From Megaustenia siamemsis (taxonomy: Eukaryota > Mollusca > Gastropoda > Stylommatophora > Ariophantidae): DNA of 64,000 bases. The stretch is from contig JAVIAB010000073.1 of the NCBI GenBank assembly GCA_032433765.1, forward strand, positions 61,464,552 to 61,528,551, given 5' to 3'. A model generated the notes under the pieces. The model saw only the letters and a list, made by a program, of their open reading frames with translations. It was not told where the DNA came from and searched no databases. The position numbers and the translations under genes are program-made. Within the stretch, counting starts at the first letter, position 1. Every line of letters starts with the position of its first letter. Shown here piece after piece: positions 1 to 11,494 of the stretch.

Positions 1-761
1 CCTCAATCGTGACGTCTTCAGCTATGCGAGCTGTAGCCGGCTGACGTCATTGTACTCACAAAGCCGAAAACATCAGAATTGGTGTATTTCCTTTCTGCCC
101 GCGGGTCTTAAATATAGATGGATGTAGCCAACCTCACGGTTTGACACCAATACGGTGTCCATGATGTCTAGTCTGAACGTCGTCTATGCCGTCCTTTTCT
201 CTGCTTTTCATGAACTATATCCTCCATTATTACTTTTCCAATACTTTAATGTTTGGTGAGACCATATTTATCAGTTTCCTTTCCATAACTAAATTAACTT
301 GCTAGTTTTCTTTTAGTTTGAGCTGATCTTCATAGATATGTATATTTTTCATGTCTTTACACTTTCAAACTTTTAATGAAACGAATGATCAACACGAGCT
401 TTGATTTAGTAACATAAATATGGTCTTTCTGAGTTTTCTTTGTGAAGCTGCACTTCTAATATCATATTTTCCCAGCAGCACTTCCCATGTAAAGTGGTAA
501 CTTCATAATAATAAACAGTTTCCATTTCAGAGAATTGTAGTTCATGCCCATGAATAGAAATACACGAAACGAATTCCAAGAAAGTAAGAGTCAAAGTGAC
601 CGAAAAATGCCTGTAGTATATTTCGTTTTGTTTGATGAAGTGTCACCCAACTTAGCATAGCATGTTTACAATAATCATATCATTGTGTAAATACCGCATG
701 TTTTAGAGTAACAGGAAACGGAATCGGTATAATCCGAATATTATTGCTTGAACACTGATGT

Positions 762-764
<3 letters not shown>
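1..764. other. No gene recognised
   Basis: This is AT-rich sequence with no recognisable domain, tRNA-like promoter or long tandem repeat. Short open frames here (for example 406-594 on the minus strand) have no family resemblance I can see and are probably chance. Confidence 0.6.
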
Positions 765-819
<55 letters not shown>

Positions 820-842
820 TAGTGAGAGAGAGAGAGAGAGAG
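765..842. repeat. (GA)n microsatellite
   Basis: A nearly pure GA dinucleotide run of about 78 bp with two small interruptions near the middle. LINE family H in this window ends in a GA tail (see 37503-39661), so such runs can be retrotransposon tails, but no family H sequence is visible next to this one. Confidence 0.95.
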
Positions 843-1321
843 CAATGGAGTGAATGGCTTCGTTTAATGAAATAATATAATTTCAATTATTTCTATAATA
901 TTTGATTCACTGTAAAATTTGCCCATTTAATCTCTAAAATTATTGGTAGCTATCTCAACTAAATTAATATTTTTGTTTCAATTTTTCGCTTTTGCCTTCC
1001 ACTTGACTTGATTGATTAAACAATCTCTTAATTTAACTACCAAAGATATGCAGTCAGGTCCCCTACTGCTGGCAGTAATAGAAGTCAATGTGATTGCAGA
1101 TTTAGTCGGCTCTTCTCCGCTAAATTGTATTTAGCCGTGATGCAGCTCAACGTCGATCTACTTCAAGAATAGCCGTCAAAGCTATTACGATTTCAGAATA
1201 ACAATATAGACCATGTCAACAACTCTACCTATTGTTATATTACTATTTCTTTTATATGTTAACAGGTTCTCATATGTTTCTCATAGATAATAACTTCGAC
1301 CGCTATTTTTACCTAAAAACT
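843..1321. other. No gene recognised
   Basis: AT-rich DNA with no domain or repeat that I can identify. Confidence 0.5.
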
Positions 1322-1650
1322 TCATCATCGTCAAGTACCGTGCCTGCTGGCGTAGGTGATCATGTCTCTCCACAACTTTCTATCTCGACAGTTATTTATC
1401 ATTTATGTTGTTGACCATCTGACAAGCCATTCTCCTAAGCTATCTGGTATCTTTTCTCTTTGCTTCTCTCTATCTCTTTGTACCTCAATTTTTCCAGTTG
1501 TTACAATATATTCCAGCTGTTACCTTCTTATGACATGGCCAAAAAATGATGATTGTTTCTTCATAATATTGGAAATAAGCTCTCTTTCTTGCTCTGGCCT
1601 TTTTCAGAACGTTTTCATTACTCTTCTAAGCTGTCCATTGTATTCATGTG
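1322..1650 (-). mobile_element. LINE family A, 3' end fragment
   Basis: The reverse strand matches the family A copies at 11495-11995 and 61330-61930. It runs from the segment encoding the 'PWTAKK' region, through the 'GHVMRR' region, to the 3' end near 1322, where the tail is ATG-like (read on the plus strand as catcatcg). It encodes the extreme C-terminus of a non-LTR reverse transcriptase polyprotein, downstream of the catalytic palm. It is 5'-truncated and carries stops and frameshifts, so it is a dead copy. The family is of the APE-type 'endonuclease-reverse transcriptase' kind common in invertebrates. I cannot name the clade with certainty. Confidence 0.85.
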
Positions 1651-1869
1651 GGTGAGACTTTTTAGTCACAGGCTAGCTAAGCCAACCGTAAACAAACTAA
1701 CGGAAGTCAACAGAAAACCACCGTCGTCATTTCTTTGTACAATCATGAATCATCACTTAATAACTTAGTTGTGGATTATTTTATTATACAGAGTTCATTT
1801 TGTTTGAGGGATGCATATATTTTCTCAGTTCCTGCACCAACTACATTTTCTTACACACATTTATTTGTT

Positions 1870-2545
1870 CTTTGAGTTAATGAGCTATTTGCGGGTCATC
1901 ATCATTGCACTCCGAACATGTCCATAGGTGCTCAGATCCCCTCCTCAGCAAGTCCCGCAGTGCCCGGCGACTGAAGACTCCAGTACTGTGTTAGTTGATA
2001 AATCTTCATATGCGCCCATTTATTATTAATTTTTTAAAATGGTATGTTAAAAATGATTGTATTAATAAAAGTTTCTCGTTTCTGGTTGTTTCTATGTTAA
2101 CTCCCATCTCTTTCATCCGAAGGAGTGACGTGGACTCATGGTTGTCGAAGTCCTGTGCCCTTCCCACATCTCAGAGGACATTGATGATGTCCGTCCTATT
2201 CATTGGTTGACCGTCTTTAACGACAGTGCAGCTAGCCAAACTGTCCGATTTTTAATTTTCATGTTCTGGGACGTAGCTAAAAGTGACCCTAAGCATTTTT
2301 GACTTCTGCAATGACTCTACCCATTGCCTGCGTACAGAGCCAGACTCCACTTTTCTTATCATGTTCATCAAATCACTCAGTAGTCTTGTGACTCTAACCA
2401 GATGAATACCCTGGTCACTACGATCACCTCCATCGTCGTGCTACTCGTGGTCATAACGCATGCACCACTGTCTTCCTTGACTATTTTCCCTGCCGAGTGT
2501 GATACAAAAGCCCATGCACTTCTATTGTGTCGTATTACAGATCCG
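1870..2545 (-). mobile_element. LINE family R, RNase H domain and 3' end, without the S1 insertion
   Basis: The reverse strand parallels the copy at 46925-49660. It carries the strand after the YTDGS box (a 'GSVIR' segment near 2540), the region that reads 'GHAGVRGNERADRLA' in the 47.2-kb copy, and a C-terminal 'LLRMKEMGV' segment near 2110. It ends close to 1870 in sequence related to the family's AATAACTCA tail. Several stops and frameshifts make it non-coding. Its value is comparative: around 2409-2440 it shows the pre-insertion form of the site that holds the 437-bp array in the 47-49 kb copy. Confidence 0.8.
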
Positions 2546-2656
2546 TGTTTGTTATTTAATTTTTGTTAACGCTTGTTTTTGCGCGTTTTGTTATTGACAA
2601 AAAACGAAAAGAAAGTCTCTATTATGCCTTGAGTAGCATACAGAGAATACACTTTT
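2546..2656. other. Flank of LINE R, nothing recognised
   Basis: Sequence past the 5' truncation point of the LINE R fragment. No feature seen. Confidence 0.4.
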
Positions 2657-2664
2657 AGTTAGTA

Positions 2665-2705
<41 letters not shown>

Positions 2706-2706
2706 T
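2657..2706. repeat. (TTAG)n microsatellite
   Basis: About twelve units of a TTAG tetranucleotide, with one variant unit near the start. Confidence 0.95.
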
Positions 2707-3995
2707 TTGGGTAGTCAGTTTGTTAGTTCCTCTCATGCCGAAGTCGGTACATGTGTCAGAAATCATAACTCTCCATATGTGACGATTCACTGGCAGGTCT
2801 TGCAGATTTTGTTTACTTCTAAAACCCACAGTTGAGTCCTCTTTATTAATTGTTCTTCTTACAATCTCTTTTAGTTATGGCGTTGGTGCCCATATATTAA
2901 AAAAAAATATTTTGCACATTTTGGAATAATGATAGGGCATGTTCCCAAGATGGTGGATCTAGGTCACGTTCTCTTGATCGCTTCAGAAAGTGCATTCGGG
3001 GTCTGATTAATTTCGGTTCTCCATTGCACTTTTCTGCGTTAAAGTCAAAATGATGATCTACTTATTACATCTGCGCCGATAAAGCGGAGTCGTACGCCGG
3101 CAACAGTCCCTTTCTGACAAATCAAGTGTTGTGAATGCGACCTTCCAACGTCTAGACTTGATCTGCGCTTTACGTCACATTGGTGCTCTTCATGACCGTT
3201 GTTGGAATTGCTTGACACAAGTTATTTACATGTTACTCATTAATGTGATCTGCTTCGTCAGCCGCAGTTTTATCTCTTTAGCGAATTCGCACCGTATTTT
3301 GTTCGTCGTAGGCTGCTTTCACTAGCGTAATCAGGAATGTAAGGGAGCGAAATGGTTGTGTTTGTGCGACATTGTTGTGTGCTACGTCATCGTAATAGTT
3401 AATCGTATATCCCTAGACCGGCTGTACGCTAATCTTACGGTCTGTTGTTTGATGTACGACGGTGATAATCTGACGACTAACTGTGTGTCTATATGTTCGG
3501 AATTGGAGTCAACAACGATGGCCTAACATCATCAAGCGCTATACATTAAAAAAATTATGACGATCATCATTTTCAAGATGACGTGAACTTTCGGTATATG
3601 GTGGATAGGCGACGAGAACAATTGAAGGCTATGCATGAAAAGTGTTCCTTGTTGCAGTTTCCTCATATGCCAAGTCCGGCTTGTTGCAGGAGCTACTGAG
3701 TTAAGTGCTCTGTCCACACCGTGAGCTGTGTCTCATCCGTTTTGATCATGTTTCGATATTTCATTTGTTTACGATGAATGATGCTATCGTATGACAGGGA
3801 ACAGTTGGCTGTGTTCACTTTCTGTGCGGCTTCGCCTTATGTCTTTTGGCGTGTGCTGAGACTGTTATGATGGGGACTACAGTTACCTTTCTTTGTTTGG
3901 GAGATGAGATATTAATTCGGATGATTACGCTGGTACGTTATTGATTTTAATTCGTTTGCAGTGATACCGGGGCCTTCCATAACCAAATAACCAAA
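2707..3995. other. No gene recognised
   Basis: Mixed-composition DNA with relatively many CpG-containing words. Open frames at 3131-3325 (plus) and 3532-3717 (minus) start with Met but match no family I recognise. They are too short and isolated to call. Confidence 0.5.
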
Positions 3996-4060
3996 TTGTA
4001 TTGTATTGTATTGTGTTGTCTTGTATTGTGTTGTCTTGTTTTGTGTTGTATTGTTTTGTG
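3996..4060. repeat. TTGTA/TTGTG pentamer repeat
   Basis: An imperfect run of ttgta, ttgtg and ttgtc pentamers. Confidence 0.9.
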
Positions 4061-4504
4061 ATTTGAAGGTTAATGGAAACCAACTGTTACATCACAGGTC
4101 CAGACGATACGTGTTTTTATTTAATCAATTTTTTTGACAGACGAAACAAGTATAAATGTGTTGAAGACTGCTGCACCGGGCCACAGTGATCCTCTAATTA
4201 TTGTAAGAAGAAGTAGAATAAAAGAAATGAGAAAGAAGAAGGTGATAACAACAAACAGTTAGTAGACCCAATGAGTTTGATCAGGTCAGATTTGATTTAT
4301 CTAAATAAGTGATTTGTTTGTTGATCTTTTGTAAAATAGCAATTAAAAGTTTTAGTATCCAATTGTAATAGGGCGCTATTTAGACGACGTTTGGAATGGT
4401 CGTAAAGTGGAGAAGTAAAACAAAGTTATTATCGCTATTATGCTACTACGTTATGGTAAGGCAAAGGAAATCACATAGCAATAGCCGTTGGGTAATGAAG
4501 AGTT
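4061..4504. other. No gene recognised
   Basis: AT-rich spacer with no supported feature. Confidence 0.4.
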
Positions 4505-4715
4505 AGTGACTTCATTTTTTCAAGCCTCGAGGTGGGATGGCTAGTTCCCATCTCCTTTCTTACCCAGAGAATGTCTCTGGTACTTTCATTAGGCTGGGTG
4601 AATCTCGAGACCTTCTAGTTCAGAAAAAAGTTATGGTTACCTCAAAAGGCATTTGAACGTGGAACAATCAGATCGGCAGGCGAGTGCACTAACCACGTCG
4701 GCAGCGTTTGGTTAA
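4505..4715 (-). mobile_element. tRNA-derived SINE (S2-like)
   Basis: Read on the reverse strand, a pol III promoter-like head lies near 4715-4650: an A-box-like 'cgtggttagtgcactcgcc' followed by a B-box-like 'gttcaaatgcc'. Downstream, around 4570-4600, is a core in which 'ggctgggtgaa' is shared with the SINE at 20103-20348. The body ends near 4505. The tRNA-like head plus a shared central domain fit a SINE. Divergence from the 20-kb copies is high, so it may be a sister family. Confidence 0.65.
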
Positions 4716-4802
4716 CAAAGAAACAATCTATTATGGCACAATGTCATCTTTAGATCTGCTGGAACTCTATTAAGGCTGGTGATAATAATAACGCATGTTC
4801 AG

Positions 4803-5040
4803 TGCTATCGCTACCCTGTCGTACCGCTGTCGCTACCCTGTCGTAACGTTGTCGTAACGTTGTCGCTACGCAGTCGTAACGCTGTCGCTACCCTGTCGTA
4901 ACATTGTCGCTACGCTGTCGTAACGCTGTCGCTACCCTGTTGTAACGCTGTCGCTACCCTGTCGTAACTCTGTCGCTACCCTGTCGTAACGTTGGCGCTA
5001 CGCCGTCGTAACGCTGTCATAATTCGGTGTTGCTACGCTG
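4803..5040. repeat. 11/22-bp minisatellite
   Basis: Tandem units built on 'ctgtcgtaac' and 'ctgtcgctacc' (11 bp each) that alternate to give a 22-bp higher period. Units vary by single substitutions. Confidence 0.9.
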
Positions 5041-5689
5041 AATCAAGCCCAGATCCTCTGGTAAACATCTAGTTTAAGTGGCCGCGTACTCACGTAAACA
5101 AAATAAAAGGAAAACAACCAACGTTTTTAAAAAAATGATATTAAAAAAACACTAGGTTTTAAACAGAAATCTGAGACCAAATGAAAGATAATAAAAACGT
5201 CATGTTTATTAGTTAATAATGTGTGTTTTGTGTGTTTTTTTTTTTTTTTTTGCTTTTAGAGAACGCCAGTTGAAACAGTTTTTTTTTTTTTTAAATTAGA
5301 AATCATGACAACAAAAAATGTGAACTTTTTCTGTATCTACTCACGTAGACAACCCCACAGCCACTCGTGATTGTACAGAACCAGTTAACTGTGTGTGAAC
5401 TTTCATGGAAATACCTTAAAGGCAGCTAAGCGCGTGTCCTTCATCCAACAAGCATTTCCTTCCACGATAAACACAACTTACATGATTTCCTATAAGGAAA
5501 TGCGCTGCCAGAAATGTCAGCAGCAAAACAGCGAAGCCATGCTCAAGTAATCACAAACAATCGTCAAGATTTTCTTCATAAGTTCTCGGACATTCAATTA
5601 ACAGTCTGAACAATATCGCAATATGTAGGGAATATATAGAAAGGGAGAGAAATCACCAGGAAAATAAATACCACAACCACTTCTGTAGA
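5041..5689. other. Spacer with poly-T runs
   Basis: No gene seen. It contains two long T runs (about 5233-5251 and 5279-5292). Confidence 0.5.
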
Positions 5690-6935
5690 TGTCTGTGTGT
5701 GTATGTGTGTGTATGTGTGTGATCTCTCTCTCTGTATCTGTGTGTGTGTGATCTCTCTCTCTCAGTGTCTGTGTGATCTCTCTCTCAGTGTCTCTGTGTG
5801 TGATCTATCTCTCTCTCAGTATCTGTGTGTGTCATCTCTTTCTATCTCTCTCTCTCAGTGTCTGTGTGTGTGTGATCTATATCTCTCTCTCTCAGTGTCT
5901 GTGTGTGTCATCTCTTTCTATCTCTCTCTCAGTATCTGTGTGTCATCTCTTTCTATCTCTCTCTCAGTGTCTGTGTGCGTGTGATCTATCTCTCTCAGTG
6001 TCTGTGTGTGTGTGATATCACTCTCTCTCTCTCTCTCTCTCTCTCAGTGTCTGTGTGTGTCATCTCTTTCTATCTCTCTCTCAGTGTCTGTGAGTGTCAT
6101 CTCTTTCTATCTCTCTCTCAGTGTCTGTGTGTGTGATCTATCTCTCTCTCTCAGTGTCTGTGTGTGTCATCTCTTTCTATCTCTCTCTCAGTGTCTGTGT
6201 GTGTCATCTCTTTCTATCTCTCTATCTCAGTGTCTGTGTGTGTGTGTGATATAACTCTCTCTCTCTCTCTCTCAGTGTCTGTGTGCGTCATCTCTTTCTA
6301 TCTCTCTCTCAGTGTCTGTGTGTGTATGTGATCTATCTCTCTCTCTCAGTGTCTGTGTGTGTCATCTCTTTCTATCTCTCTCTCAGTGTCTGTGTGTGTC
6401 ATCTCTTTCTATCTCTCTATCTCAGTGTCTGTGTGTGTGTGATATCACTCTCTCTCTCTCAGTGTCTGTGTGTGATATATATATATATATATATATCTCA
6501 GTGTCTGTGTGTGTCATTTCTTTCTATCTCTCTATCTCAGTGTCTGTGTGTGTGTGTGATATAACTCTCTCTCTCTCTCTCTCTCAGTGTCTGTGTGCGT
6601 CATCTCTTTCTATCTCTCTCTCAGTGTCTGTGTGTGTATGTGATCTATCTCTCTCTCTCAGTGTCTGTGTGTGTCATCTCTTTCTATCTCTCTCTCAGTG
6701 TCTGTGTGTGTCATCTCTTTCTATCTCTCTATCTCAGTGTCTGTGTGTGTGTGATATCACTCTCTCTCTCTCAGTGTCTGTGTGTGATATATATATATAT
6801 ATATCTCAGTGTCTGTGTGTGTCATTTCTTTCTATCTCTCTCTCAGTGTCTGTGTGTGTGTGATCTCTCTCTCTCTCTCTCTCAGTATCTGTGTGTGTGA
6901 TCTCTTTCTATCTCTCTCTCAGTGTCTGTGTGTGT
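5690..6935. repeat. Compound TC/TG microsatellite with higher-order units
   Basis: About 1.25 kb made of short blocks of tctctctc, 'agtgtctgtgtgtg', 'catctctttctatc' and TA runs in changing order. A block of about 312 bp beginning near 6283 is repeated almost exactly from 6595, including its internal TA run (about 6477-6497 and 6787-6803). The many Ser/Leu/Cys-rich open frames here (up to 183 codons) come from the repeat and are not genes. Confidence 0.95.
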
Positions 6936-7195
6936 TATATTTCATTGAAAGACATTTGTTTCTGAGAAGGTTTCAAGACTGATGAGACCAAATTAAAACA
7001 TCGACCAGCAACCATTAAGAAGATTGACCATCTGGGCGGTCTCCTGTGGATTATAATTCATTTGAACTGGTTCGGGGTAATTTATTTTTTAAACAGACGT
7101 TATTCTTCTGAAAGTATTCTGCATTTGTAAATAGCATCTAAATTGTTACATAATCAAAAAGTAAAAGTGAAGTAAAATTGTTAATCATAAAAGCT
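6936..7195. other. Spacer
   Basis: Non-repetitive AT-rich DNA between arrays, with no gene recognised. Confidence 0.4.
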
Positions 7196-7950
7196 TATAA
7201 AAGTGTTAGTAAGAAGTAATTTCTAACAAAAAATAGTATGTATTCGGAAATAATTTCTAAAAGTGTTAATCAGAAATAATTTCTAAAAGTGTTAATCAGA
7301 AATAAATTCTAAAAGTGTTAATGAGAAATAAATTCTAAAAGTGTTAATCAGAAATAATTTCTAAAAGTGTTAATCAGAAATAATTTCTAAAAGTGTTAAT
7401 CAGAAATAAATTCTAAAAGTGCTAATCAGAAATAAATTCTAAAAGTGTTAATCAGAAATAAATTCTAAAAGTGTTAATCAGAAATAAATTCTAAAAGTGT
7501 TAATCAGAAATAAATTCTAAAAGTGTTAATCAGAAATAAATTCTAAAAGTGTTAATCAGAAATAAATTCTAAAAGTGTTAATCAGAAATAAATTCTAAAA
7601 GTGTTAATTAGAGATAATCTCTAAAAGCGTTAATCAGAGATTATTTCTAAAAAAATGTTAATCAGAGGTAACATCTGCAAGTGCTAATCAGGGTTAATTT
7701 CTAAAAGAGTTAACCAAAGGTAATTTCTGCAATGCTAATCGGTGGTAATTTTTAAAAGTTTTAATCACAGATATTTTCTAAAATTGTAAACAAAAATTAC
7801 TTTCAAAAGTGTTCATTAGAAGTAACTTCTAAAAGCATTCAACAGAGGTAATTTCTAAAAATGTTAATCAGATGTTAATTCTGAAAATGGTCATTAGAGG
7901 TAACTTTTAAAAGCAAACATCAAAGGTGATTACAAACTTCTAAAACTTCT
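7196..7950. repeat. 26-bp minisatellite, decaying at its right end
   Basis: Units start with 'aaaagtgttaatcagaaa' and continue with aattct or tttct. They are near-perfect from about 7258 to 7605, then degrade progressively to about 7950. This gradient is typical of an array kept homogeneous in its centre and free to diverge at its edge. Confidence 0.95.
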
Positions 7951-8160
7951 AAAATAAAAAAAAACAGTATAAAGTCCTTGGGCGCGTAGTCCAATTCAGT
8001 AAAAACTCATTTCAGTAAGCACTGTACTATTGGAAAACCTGCTGCACTAAATGTGGTCAGGACAAGGACATTACAGTCTAAGTTTTCAAAATAAAACATC
8101 TCCGGTTCCTTTTTATCGCCGGTTGATCCGTTAAGCCGGTCCGTCGGAGCACAACAAAAA
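7951..8160. other. Spacer between two minisatellites
   Basis: No gene recognised. It separates the 26-bp array from the 25/29/31-bp array. Confidence 0.4.
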
Positions 8161-9060
8161 GTAACTTCTGAAAGTGTCAAATAAATTATGTTACATCCAA
8201 AAGTGTCAAATTATGTTACATCCAAAAGTGTCAAATTATGTTACATCCAAAAGTGTCAAATTATGTTACATCCAAAAGTGTCGAACAAATTATGTTACAT
8301 CCAAAAGTGTCAAACAAATTATGTTACATCCAAAAGTGTCAAACAAATTATAAGTTACATCCAAAAGTGTCAAACAAATTATAAGTTACATCCAAAAGTG
8401 TCAAACAAATTATGTTACATCCAAAAGTGTCAAACAAATTATAAGTTACATCCAAAAATGTCAAACAAATTATAAGTTACATCCAAAAGTGTCAAACAAA
8501 TTATAAGTTACATCCAAAAGTGTCAAACAAATTATAAGTTACATCCAAAAGTGTCAAACAAATTATACGTTACATCCAAAAGTGTCAAACAAATTATGTT
8601 ACATTCAAAAGTGTCAAAAAAATTATGTTACATCCAAAAGTGTCAAACAAATTATAAGTTACATCCAAAAGTGTCAAACAAATTATAAGTTACATCCAAA
8701 AGTGTCAAACAAATTATAAGTTACATCCAAAAGTGTCAAACAAATTATAAGTTACATCCAAAACTGTCAAACAAATTATGTTACATCCAAAAGTGTCAAA
8801 CAAATTATGTTACATCCAAAAGTGTCAAACAAATTATTAGTTACATCCAAAAGTGTCAAACAAATTATAAGTTACATCCAAAAGTGTCAAACAAATTATA
8901 AGTTACATCCAAAAGTGTCAAACAAATTATAAGTTACATCCAAAAGTGTCAAACAAATTATGAGTTACATACAAAAGTGTCAAACAAATTATAAGTTACA
9001 TCCAAAAGTGTCAAACAAATTATAATTTACATCCAAAAGTGTCAGACAAATTATAGAGCT
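8161..9060. repeat. 25/29/31-bp minisatellite
   Basis: About thirty units that begin 'aaaagtgtcaaa' and end 'gttacatcc'. Unit length varies through two small internal indels (presence of caaa, and ataag versus atg), giving 25, 29 and 31 bp forms. The long plus-strand frame at 8188-8475 is simply the repeat read through. Confidence 0.95.
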
Positions 9061-10195
9061 TTTCAGAACGTGTCATTTATATTATCTGTCACATCCACAA
9101 GTGTTATATTCAATATAAATCACACATAAAAGCGTCATATAAAAATATTAATCATGTCCAGAATTATCTTACAGTTGAAATAGAACCAGAAGTACGAAAA
9201 TTATGCAGGATGATTACCACCTATCGATCCAACGGAAGAAGTCATCATCTTGCGTCTAAAATGAAAAGACACTAACTACTTCAAAATTGTATGTACATAA
9301 AATTAGAAACACAAACCTGTGTACAAGTGGACAAACACCACAGACTATAACACATAAACATCACACATGCTATAAGATTGAGGTCAGAATGAGAGATGCA
9401 CGGTGGTCATAGGGAACTACATTAACCACAAACACGTCCCAAGGTAGTGGAGATCAATACCGACGGCTACGTTCACCAAAAGACAACTTTAAAGATACTG
9501 ACCCTAGTCAACGAAGAAGAAGTTAAAGTAGAGAAAGTTTGAACACAAACGGCAAACTGTGGTGAATATTTTAAATTATTAGAGAAACTAACAAATTCCT
9601 TAAAGCTACAACATTTTTGTCAGCGCTTCTAGATGATCACGTGATGTTACACAGGTAAAGTCTTTCCTGATATTAAAACTGCTACTGAAGAAGGTGGCCT
9701 GGATCATCTGCCAAAGCTACCTGATTTTATGTCTGTTTTGTTTTGTTTGTTCCCGCTGAAGCATTTTTAAGAAGAAACGTTTGTTTGTGTAATTCTATTC
9801 TGTCTGCAAGGCTGAAACATCATATTTTTAGTTATCTTAACGAATCTGACAACTAAAGGTGAGCAGTACACTCTCACACAATATCTCTCTACTCTCCTAC
9901 AACAACCACACATCTCAGAACAAGACAGTCAACCGAAATGAACGCGCCTGTTGTTCAGTCAGCGTGTCAATCAGAGTTTAATCTAACAAAGGCACAATTT
10001 CTTGTCTCCTCTGGAATTTGTTGTTGATTAGAGAGTTGTCAGCAAGGTCGTTCTGGTCCAAACTGTCACATTTAATTAAGTCTCTTTCCAGACATGTTTT
10101 GTTTTCCTCCTCACAATCTTATAATGCCTCCATATCTGCCTGTAGCCAGCTCAACTATCCCACAATTCCAATGCTAAAATAGTTCAAGTCTTCGG
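9061..10195. other. No gene recognised
   Basis: About 1.1 kb with no tandem repeat and no domain I can identify. It may hold old transposon sequence, since a LINE fragment follows directly. Confidence 0.45.
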
Positions 10196-10300
10196 TCGTC
10201 CTTGTCAATGGTACTCTAGCGTAGAGATTACAATGTCTGCACCACTTTCAGATATACCATCTTTTTTTCTTCCTTCAAGTGACAGCAATCTCAAGATAAA
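10196..10300 (-). mobile_element. LINE fragment (linker region, inverted copy)
   Basis: About 90 bp here are the inverted equivalent of 12707-12795, which lies just after the endonuclease remnant of a LINE. Shared words include 'atggtatatctgaaagtg' on the LINE-sense strand. It is an isolated short piece with no coding capacity. Confidence 0.6.
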
Positions 10301-10900
10301 TAAGTGCATAGTACAACATGAAACGGAAGAAAATACACGGGTCCAGTGTTAAAGTTGAGTAACCAAAAGGTTTAAAATGTAAGAGAGTAGTAGGATACAT
10401 GCTGCTGACGACTTACATTTGAGATGTATTTCCTTCCAAAATTTAGATATTTTGTTGTAATTTCGTAAATTATATTAACCGACTTTCGGTAATTATCTCA
10501 AAGACAACAACGAGATCTTTTTTATTGTTTCTTCTCTTAAGTTTTCGACGAAGTGTCCTGTACTGTCATATTTTCTTTATATTACACGTTTCAATGTATC
10601 GTTTAACTGGTACTTTACTATTTCATTTTTAATCCACCAAAGATTTGCAACATTTTTTGTTCTCACTTTCCACGAATTTATGAATATTTTATTTTATTAT
10701 ATATTTGGAATAACCCTATTTCAGTTATACATTTATATGCCAGGTGGCAAAAGCTACCAACTCACTCAATCAGTTATAGAGAGCATTATACGGATAATCA
10801 TTACCAAAAAGGAAATCTAGCGCAGAACTGGACAATTGTTTGGTTACTTTCATGATGCATTTAGCTCATCAGGTTTGGGAAAACCCCATCATACAAGGAG
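10301..10900. other. No gene recognised
   Basis: AT-rich DNA with no supported feature. Confidence 0.4.
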
Positions 10901-11045
10901 CAGTGAAAGAGAACGGGGCAAAGGTACACTTAGAACTGGCATGACGACATCAAAGAAAGAGCCGGACTTGACATCACCAATCACGTGCTGCAGCAGCAAA
11001 GGACAGAACACCTGGAGAAGGGCTGAGTGCTTTCAACAGGAAAAT
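10901..11045 (+). mobile_element. Possible LINE C-terminal remnant
   Basis: In one frame near 10939-11020 the translation reads 'HDDIKERAGLDITNHV'. This resembles the 'RWxDDIKxxAG' block near the C-terminus of endonuclease-reverse transcriptase LINEs. It is short and frameshifted, so support is weak. Confidence 0.4.
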
Positions 11046-11049
11046 AGGA

Positions 11050-11280
11050 TAAGTGAGGTGAGGTGTGTTGTGGTATGGTGTGGTGTGACGATATTAGTGT
11101 TGTGTGGTGCTGTGAAGTGAGTGTGTTGTGGTGTGGTGATGTGATGTGGTGAGGTGAGGTGAAGTGAAGTGAAGTGAGTTGTGTTGTGGTGTGGTGAAGT
11201 GAGGTGTGTTGTGGTGTGGTGAAGTGAGGTGTGTTGTGATTTGGTAAGGTGAAGTGGTTTGTAGTGAGGTAAAGTGCCTT
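11050..11280. repeat. GGTGAAGTGA-type GT-rich repeat
   Basis: Degenerate short units of ggtga, agtga and gtgttgtgg, G/T-rich on the plus strand. Open frames across it (minus 11033-11356) are Thr/His-rich low complexity. Confidence 0.85.
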
Positions 11281-11494
11281 CTAGTAACTGGGTACCAACA
11301 ACGAGTAGGGTTATATAGTTCTTTACCAGTTGATAGCCAAACAGAACAAATCTCAAAGATGGAATGGTGAGACCCTTAAACCAGGCAGATGAAACTGAGG
11401 AAGCAGCTAATTGTGGAACAAGTACAAGTAGTGGTGATGACGGCCCACTGCTGAATTATTGAGGAATGCCTTGTTGCTAGACAATGAAATTATA

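Noticed and set aside
5697..6900. Long plus-strand open frames rich in Ser, Leu and Cys (up to 183 codons)
   Set aside because: They are translations of TC/TG microsatellite blocks, and several frames are open at once.
8188..8475. Array of regularly spaced repeats considered as a CRISPR array
   Set aside because: Units are contiguous with no unique spacers. This is a eukaryotic minisatellite. The same applies to the arrays at 28395, 53745 and 57870.
11033..11356. Thr/His-rich minus frame of 107 codons
   Set aside because: It is low-complexity read-through of the GGTGAAGTGA repeat.
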